The translations under genes and the position numbers were made by a program. From Thalassia testudinum (taxonomy: Eukaryota > Streptophyta > Magnoliopsida > Alismatales > Hydrocharitaceae): a stretch of DNA of 64,000 nucleotides. This document shows, one piece after another, positions 57,886 to 64,000 of the stretch. How positions within the stretch are numbered: position 1 is the first letter of the stretch; each line of letters starts with the position of its first letter. A model generated the notes under the pieces. That model saw only the letters and a program-made list of their open reading frames with translations. It was not told where the DNA came from and made no database searches. The stretch lies in contig JAZHRO010000002.1 of NCBI GenBank assembly GCA_037157565.1, forward strand, positions 77,550,001 to 77,614,000, read 5' to 3'.

Positions 57886-57923
57886 TACCCCCATGCCTAG
57901 CTTTTGCTAGTCCCTTAGAAAAA
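57886..57923 (-). promoter_or_regulatory. E8 polypurine tract with adjacent hairpin
   Basis: Minus strand ctaggcatgggggta abuts the LTR. Arms TTTTGCTA (57902-57909) and TAGAAAAA have one mismatch. Confidence 0.65.
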
Positions 57924-59422
57924 TAATTGGACCAAACCAATTATCTAAGTCAGATGTAATTGTCTAGACGGCCTACTAAGCTGCATCTCTAGGAATCAGA
58001 TCTTAATACCAATAATAGGCCTAGAAGTACTAAAGTACCATCCCAGATCCAGACCTGACTAGCTTTCACCTTAGCCTTCCGCGAAGGTTTATAAGGCCCA
58101 CAGGAACTATCCTAAGGTTCATTGGACCCAGTAGTTAAAGCACCTGTGCTTGTAACATGGTTAGCCCAGGTTCAGTTTGCTAGTGCATTTTTTTTGTAAG
58201 AGAGAGGGATAGAAGAAGATTTTCTTTTTTGGAGAGCTTTCTCTCTCGTTTTCTTTTCATTATATTTTTCCTTAGATCCAACCTCGGATTGGTCCTTAAC
58301 ACGTTCTGTATCGGATTCCTTGTCCCCACCATCAATCATTGCAAGGTCCCTAGCAATCGATGCTTTGAGATAGCACTGCCCATGGCAACCCCAGAACCCT
58401 GGCTTTCGACACTTCGGGATAGTGCCACCCATGGCATTCTGTAGTTAAATCCAGACCCTTGCAATCGACATTTCATGATAATGAAGCCCATGGCATCTAA
58501 ACCAGCATAAGGTGCTTACGTGCCCTTGGTAGGATATTTATATAACCTAGTAGACAAGCACCGAGGAGACGATATGTTTATTGCACATCTTTGAGGGGAA
58601 TTTCCCACCTCTCCGCGTCGGGAACTCATCCAAATCAACCTATGTTTTCAAGCCACTCCTAATCTCGACCTTAGGACCATTTTCATAATAGCATAAATGC
58701 TTTTTGGCATGATTTCATATTTAAGTGTACTGAACTAGACTATGTGTGATTTAGGGTGCTTAAGTTACTGAGTCCCACAAACCAGAGGTCAGTTAACGGG
58801 GTCGAATAATCCCTAAGCCTTAGACGTAATACATAAGCTTTGCATTTTCCTCAACCTCTTGAGGATTAATCCGGATCTTGAAAAGTATGTGAGTTTTTAA
58901 ATCTCAAAACTGATCCAAGAGGCCTAAGGTTTGTATTCTCCACTAACACCTTAATTTTTAGCCTTCCAAGTCTTAATTCATCATTCGATCCAACCTAGAA
59001 GTTAGGTAAGTTCCATATTATTTTGAAGGCACTCAATTTTTTCTTTATCTTTCTGCTCCTTTCTTTTCTTTTCAATTTTCCTTTCAAGTGGATCTTCTTT
59101 TTCCTCAACCTCCATTTTTTTAATGCAAAATCCTTTTGTGATTTGATTTTCACAGCATTTTGCACTTTAATACCTCCCTATGCCTATGAATTTCAATGTC
59201 CTCATTGTAAATTAGGTGGGTTCAAGTTCAGTGTAGTTTGTACATTAGAACAAGGTCAAAGGGTGGGTGAACAGGTTGAGGTGATTATTGCGGATGATTT
59301 CAAGCTTTGATACAAGTACCAAAGGTGGAGTTGGTTGTTCTAATGGATGAAGCTTAAAGTGCAATATGAGTTTAGCAAAGAGTTATGTCAAAAGGATCTT
59401 GGGTATTTCAAAAATATGATGG
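57924..59422 (-). other. E8 non-coding 3' region
   Basis: Collinear with E1 2390-3897. Three-unit repeat at 58351-58495 and internal polypurine-like block at 59171-59187 (minus strand cataggcatagggaggta, weakened). Confidence 0.65.
58351..58495 (-). repeat. Three-unit imperfect tandem repeat, E8 copy
   Basis: All three units are recognisable from their cttcgggat and cccatggca cores. Confidence 0.7.
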
Positions 59423-60764
59423 GTTGCCTTCCGTTAAGCGCTAAGTTTAATGCCATTAGCTAGGCGCAATAAGCTCAGGGAGATGTGATTGGCTGCATGA
59501 CTGATATGATGGTTGAGAATCTGATGGCCACAGATAAGTATTAAAGCAAGGTGAAGAGTCATTCCAGGATGCCTCTGATATGGGCCAAATTGATTCATTT
59601 CTAGATGATCTTCCTTGAAATCTTGTGGAAGAATCATTTGGAAGGTGTAGTGGCCATGGGATTTTGAAATAGGTTTGTCATGAGTCTAGACTCAACAGAG
59701 AAGGATCTAGCATTGCAGATGTGTGGTTCCTCTCGTGCATTATGGCCTATTAGATCGATACTCAATGAGACATCATGATTCTTTTCATTTGAATGTAAGA
59801 TCTTCTCTTCAAGAAATGACTCGAAGATTGGTTCTTCTAATGATTCCTCTCCATAATTGTCATCCCAATCGAAAATGAATGCTTGGAGAGTGCCGTATGG
59901 ATTGTCTAACTCCGATTCTGTAAAGGATTCATACTCTGAATGTAGGTCACTCTTAGTGTCTACCAATCTTGATTCCTGGAGGTCCTCAAAATGAAATGTC
60001 TCTATGTCCATAGGAACTGAATCTGGTATGTCACCATCTTTCTCGAATTCCCAGGGTATGTCTTCAAGGTCAAAGGTGAAAGCCACAACTGTCCTTCTGT
60101 CATTGTGCTTGGTCAAGTCAGGATCATCTAAGATGTGAAAAGTTTCTAATTCTGGATCTAGGTTTTCTACCAAGGAAATGGTCATGAGTTTCTAGATAAA
60201 ACCTAGTTGTTCTACCGAATATTTTCCTTTTGTTGCCTTGAAAATATTAATCTCAGCATGTTGATCTCTTGAGGCAATCACCATGTGCCCTGATTCACAA
60301 TTGATTATGGCTCCTACAGTAGCAAAGAATGGTCTACCCAAAATCATAGGCATATCCTATATTTGTTGTGGCATATCCATGTCGAGAATTAGGAAATCAG
60401 CTAGGTAGTTGAAATCCTTAACTCTAATTACCACATCCTCTACCATCCCAATCGGTGTGATCAGGGTTCGGTCGGCTAGTTGCAAAGTAACATGAGCGGG
60501 TTTTAGCTGTCCGATCTGTAATTTTTCAAATAGGGTCATAGGGATGCGGTTGACTGAAGTGCCAAGGTCCAGTACAACCCGCTTGAAATTTGTATCACTA
60601 ATATTGCAAGGGATTAGCAGGGTGCCTGGATCAGATTTCTTAGGAGGTAGACTGTTTTGGATTATGGCACTTACATTTTCAGATAGTACTACCTTCCCAT
60701 GTGTTGGTTCTTCTACCTCTTTTGGATAAGTCAGGTGAGGTAGGATTGAGAGTGAGGATATCAA
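59423..60764 (-). pseudogene. pro: E8 protease and acidic spacer, fused to pol-tail box
   Basis: Protease frame 60764-60357: PCNISDTNFKRVVLDLGTSV holds the intact catalytic triplet DLG (about 60570). VTLQLADRTLITPIGMVEDV, LADFLILDMD and, after a stop, PMILGRPFFATVGAIINC follow. A second frame (60185-59634) is a strongly acidic spacer of 183 codons (FHFEDLQESRLVDTK, FIFDWDDNYGEESLEE). A third short frame runs to 59434 and overlaps the pol-tail box (59423-59460). The order protease, spacer, pol tail with no RT indicates an internal deletion. One TAG interrupts the protease and another the spacer entry. Confidence 0.8.
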
Positions 60765-60891
60765 GTAATGGAATAGTGACTTGTGCGTTCCTCAAAGGTC
60801 CCGTTATATCAATTTCCAACAATCCTCTATTGTGAAGGTGGGATACGAACTAGGATAGGGGAATGGATTGGCTATCTTTGGGGACGGGATT

Positions 60892-61519
60892 CTATTCTTT
60901 GCCTATAGTATTGATCATGGAATAATCATGGTGTGGAGGTGGAGGGGAGAAAGTCATTTCTTGCTGTTGATGTGGAAGTGGGGTCAAGTAAGTCATGTTG
61001 TGTTTTGGCTCAACTGAGGTGGATGGAGAAAATACGTAGGCTTGAGTCGCTGAGCCAGGTTGAGTATAGCATGCTTGACCCTGGATTTGGTTTACAATGT
61101 GTTTTTGCATTGACATGCTATTTGGATTAGGTAGAGGATAGGAGAGAAGTGTATCAGGATGGGGGGAATTCACCATCCGTGCAAGCTGATTACGGACCTC
61201 TGTAATCTCATCTTTGTGTTATTTTTCAACGTCAGCCAGGGTTTGAATGATCAAGGCCATCTGATCATCCTTGTTAGGACCTGATTGGTAATTTGGGTTG
61301 GGTCTAGGCTAATTGAGCTGATATGGGTGTGGGGCCTATGGTCAGGGTTGGAATTGGGGTCTCGAATTTGGGTTATTTCCCAACCACGTGAAATTGGGAT
61401 GATTACGCCATCTAGGGTTATAAGTGTTTGAGAAAGGATTGTTTTGGACGGTGTGGAGATCCTCACAAGTTTGGGGAACTCCAAAAAAATCAAGATACGA
61501 GGGTTCAGAGTACCCCCAA
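60892..61519 (-). pseudogene. gag: E8 gag, downstream part
   Basis: It continues gag from beyond S6: DFFGVPQTCEDLHTVQNNPF, then NTYNPRWRNHPNFTWLGN (about 61400), the same motif as in E6 and E7. A Pro/Gln/His-rich linker follows (frame 61176-60892). Stops lie at about 61350 and 61310. Confidence 0.8.
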
Positions 61520-63694
61520 TGATAGGAGGCAATTCTCGTGCGTATTTTGAAAACGGAGATCTCGTCATAGTATAGTGCACGAAAACGCTCATAAAAAATA
61601 ATTTATAAAATAACGAGACTTGAGTCTCGGTCGTTCGTCTCTGGGAGGTGTTTAGAAAATGCAGATTTGAATTCGATCTAGCTCGCTCTACTTATTTAGA
61701 AATGCATGCCCATTTACAATAATTCGTATTGATGCACGACATGCTTAGTTGCAAGAGAATACAAATTTCACGCATGCAACTTTAATCACAAGGAAATATG
61801 GCAATCAGCTTATGGTGATTTTCACACATAGACATAGAGATATATGAAAGATAATTTCATTGATTGCGTCATGGTGGCTACAGAGTGAAGCTCATAGAAA
61901 GCTTGTAGAGGAAAGCTTGAAAGCAATAAACTAGCTAACAGAAAACGACTGCATACATGAATCTATGGGGGGATTATGCATGCATCATTGGGGAAGAATA
62001 TGGAGCTACACTATTAAGCAGTAATAAAGCATTAATCTATGAAGAACTACGCTAGTTATCTAGCTAACAGAATGAAGGGCATTTGGGGGTAGCCCTGATG
62101 GCCTTTGACTTGGTTGAGAGGAGGAGGGGCGGCCAATGGTGCTTAGGCCAATCCTTGGAGAGAGGTTAGAGGTGATCTAGGCCTGGCATGGAGGTGATGG
62201 GGATGCCTTGGTGTGCTCGTGGAGATGGAGGTGGAGTAATGGAGGTGGAATGAAGCTAAAACTAGATGGAAGGCTAGATGGGTGAAAATGGCCACCCAAA
62301 GGTCCTTTAAGTAGACCCAAGGGAGCCTCTCTAGAGAAGTGTGGAACTCTCTAGAGAGGCATATGGTGGGAGGTCATGGGAGAGTGAGAGAGAGGATGGA
62401 TGGGTGGTTTTTAGATCCACATTTGGTGGATCTAAAAATTGAATGCATCTTGGTTGCTATTTTTAGCAACCAAGGCAACAACACATGGTAGAGAGTTCTA
62501 GAGAACTCTAGGCTAGGTATTTTCATGTAGATGGTGTGTGTGGGTGTGTGTGGGTCGAAACGTAGGTGGCTAGGTTGATTAGGTTAGGTTCTAGTGGGTT
62601 TAGGTCAAGGTAGGTCTCAAATTAGGGTTGTAAACCCTAATTCATTAAGGTAAAATGCAATTAAACTTGATCCAAGTTTAATTGGATGTGTGAAACCCTA
62701 ATTGAGAGTAAAACAACTCAATTAAGGTAGGTCTAGGTCAATTGGACTCTCACGGAGTCCAATTGGATAGTGTATGCTGAGATTAGGGCTCAATTGGACT
62801 CAATGAGTCCAATTGAATAGGCTGATGGAATTGACTAAAATCCAAGTCAATTAGGTTTAGTGGGGACTTAATTAGGTCCTTAGGGAGGTCTAGAGGAGAT
62901 GTACTAGGGTTAGGGTACCTTAATTTAGGTTCTTATGGGGTTGGAATTAGTTTTAGGGACCTAAGAATTCAAGATCCAAGCTTGAATTCAAAAACAGGAA
63001 CTAGAGAGCAGTTCCAGACTTCTGACAATAGTGTCAGACATCCTAAAATGAAAAGTTAGACATCCAGACTTGTTGTCTGGATGTCCAAATAGAGGCAAGA
63101 AAGAATTAAGGTTCTGTTTGCAGAAATTGGACGTCCAGACAAAGTGTCTAGATGTCTTAAAATTCTGCAGAAGTGGTTTTTAGGTGCGTAGGTTGTGGCT
63201 AAGGGTTCTGGATGTCCTGTAACTCATCTGGACGTCCAGATAGAGGCTGAAAATAGGGTTTTAGGGCTTCCTAGGATACAGTGACCTAATCTAAGGGTGG
63301 CTAAGGCTTGGGGAAGCTTCTAGGCTGTCCTAAGGCTAGGATGGACCTAAGTTCTTCGTAGTTTACTACTTTATTCCTACTTAATAGAATAGTATACCTC
63401 AACCCCTTACATTATTATCTACTACATCTTATTCTTGGTCTTCTACTCCCGCTTTACTACAACTCTGGCTTCAGGTCCAGCTTCAAATCCAGTCTTAGAT
63501 CCAGCTCTTGAGCTTCTTATTTCCTGCAATTTATATAATGCAACTAATTTGTATATTATAGCATTATTCTATGCATAGCTATGGGAGGAACATTAAAGAT
63601 GCAAATAATGCTTATGCATGCATGAACTACCCTAAGTTATGCTAAGTCCTAGCCTAATTATGGACAATTAAGACCTATGATTGCTGCGCAATCA
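61520..63694 (-). mobile_element. S6: solo LTR inside E8 gag
   Basis: 2175 bp, from TGATAGGAGG to GCGCAATCA. Target duplication CCCAA is at 61515-61519 and 63695-63699. The E8 gag frame runs through the joint once S6 is taken out. The ctctgggaggtg block near the left end marks U5, so orientation is minus. A set of inverted repeats lies at 63021-63240. Confidence 0.9.
63021..63240. repeat. Four inverted repeats with GACrTCCAGAC theme in S6
   Basis: TCTGACA/TGTCAGA (63021-63038); GACATCCAGAC/GTCTGGATGTC with 5-base loop (63059-63085); GACGTCCAGAC/GTCTAGATGTC with 5-base loop (63130-63156, one wobble and one mismatch); perfect 14-base palindrome tctggacgtccaga (63227-63240). Confidence 0.8.
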
Positions 63695-64000
63695 CCCAAC
63701 TAGAGTAGGTTGGTTTGGAGTTTCCTCCAAGATCGAAATCAAATGGGGGTGGATAGGCATCCATCCCTTGGGAGTGGTAGATGTTGTGTGTAGTCTCCCT
63801 TCCTGAGGGTGGGTGCGCATATGTGCTTTGCGGTGCAGCAGTGGTTTTGTGTAGATGTCGAGTAATGTCGTCCACCTTTTCTCAATGATAGTGACCTTAT
63901 CCAATTGACTGGCTACCAACTCCAAGTCAATGGATGCAGAAAGGCCTTGGGATTCATGTACTCCCTATTGTTTGTCAATGCGTGGGTGGTCGCTCGGTCA
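63695..64000 (-). pseudogene. gag: E8 gag, upstream part (runs out of window)
   Basis: Two overlapping frames separated by a one-base shift near 63875: DLELVASQLDKVTIIEK in one and VDDITRHLHKTTAAPQSTY then PPFDFDLGGNSKPTYSSW in the other. This is the Athila segment after the capsid core (compare E7 LIAQKLDEVSIVHKKLDELL). The capsid itself lies beyond the window. Confidence 0.7.

Larger units (their letters stand above)
54378..64000 (-). mobile_element. E8: family-beta element with gag-protease but no RT/IN
   Basis: 3' LTR at 54378-57885 (split by S5), polypurine tract, beta 3' region (57924-59422), pol-tail box, spacer, protease, gag (split by S6), running past the window end. Between the protease-RT spacer (59634) and the pol-tail box (59460) there is no room for RT, RNase H or integrase, a loss of about 3 kb compared with E7. 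The 5' LTR and TSD partner are outside the window; the left flank CACAT (54373-54377) would be one copy. Confidence 0.85.

Noticed and set aside
1..64000. Host genes, tRNA or rRNA genes, CRISPR, telomere or organelle sequence
   Set aside because: Nothing recognisable was seen; essentially all positions are assigned to transposable elements.

Overview
This window is plant nuclear DNA made almost entirely of long terminal repeat (LTR) retrotransposons stacked inside one another. I see no host gene, rRNA, tRNA, CRISPR array or bacterial feature. Wherever pol survives it reads as Ty3/Gypsy of the Athila/Tat branch: the gag motif around W[RH]NHP[ND]F[TS]W, the ITTRSGK motif, FMDD-type reverse transcriptase, and integrase with HHCC, DDE and a GPF tail. 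Density and nesting suggest pericentromeric heterochromatin of a large flowering-plant genome. The species cannot be told from this sequence.

Names used here: E = element with internal sequence, S = solo or partial LTR. Left part: S1 (1-1310, LTR family alpha), E1 (1311-5428, minus, family beta, pol fragment), E2 (5429-8229, plus, 3' end and LTR), E3 (8230-13311, plus, family beta LTR, no pol).

First nest: E4 (minus, family beta; LTR from 13312, internal 14259-14859 and 26209-29691) holds solo LTR S2 (14860-15004 plus 24590-26203, TSD CACCT). S2 holds complete element E5 (15005-24584, minus, family alpha, TSD TATAG, no pol). E5 holds solo LTR S3 (16960-19450, TSD GCTGG).

Second nest: E4 pol is also cut at about 29691 by E6 (plus, Athila gag-pro-pol in pieces at 29692-36043, 49476-49972 and 51965-54377). 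E6 is in turn split by E7 (36044-49470, complete minus-strand Athila element, TSD GTCAG), by solo LTR S4 (49973-51959, TSD AGCAG/AGTAG) and by E8 (54378 to the window end, minus, family beta, gag-protease without RT/IN). E8 carries a Copia-like solo LTR, S5 (55965-56961, TSD CTTCC/CTTCT), and solo LTR S6 (61520-63694, TSD CCCAA). The boundaries come from matching target-site duplications read directly in the sequence and, in several cases, from the interrupted reading frame resuming on the far side.

All coding regions carry stops, frameshifts or lost catalytic residues, so nothing here looks able to transpose unaided; E7 is closest to intact. E3, E5 and E8 lack RT, RNase H and integrase and would have depended on relatives such as E1, E4 or E7. 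The least expected signals are non-coding: a plant snRNA-type promoter module (USE and TATA separated by exactly 24 bp) inside three LTRs, a hairpin next to the polypurine tract in six elements, a second internal polypurine-tract-like block, a palindrome with paired changes in the beta LTR, and a three-unit repeat in the beta 3' region.
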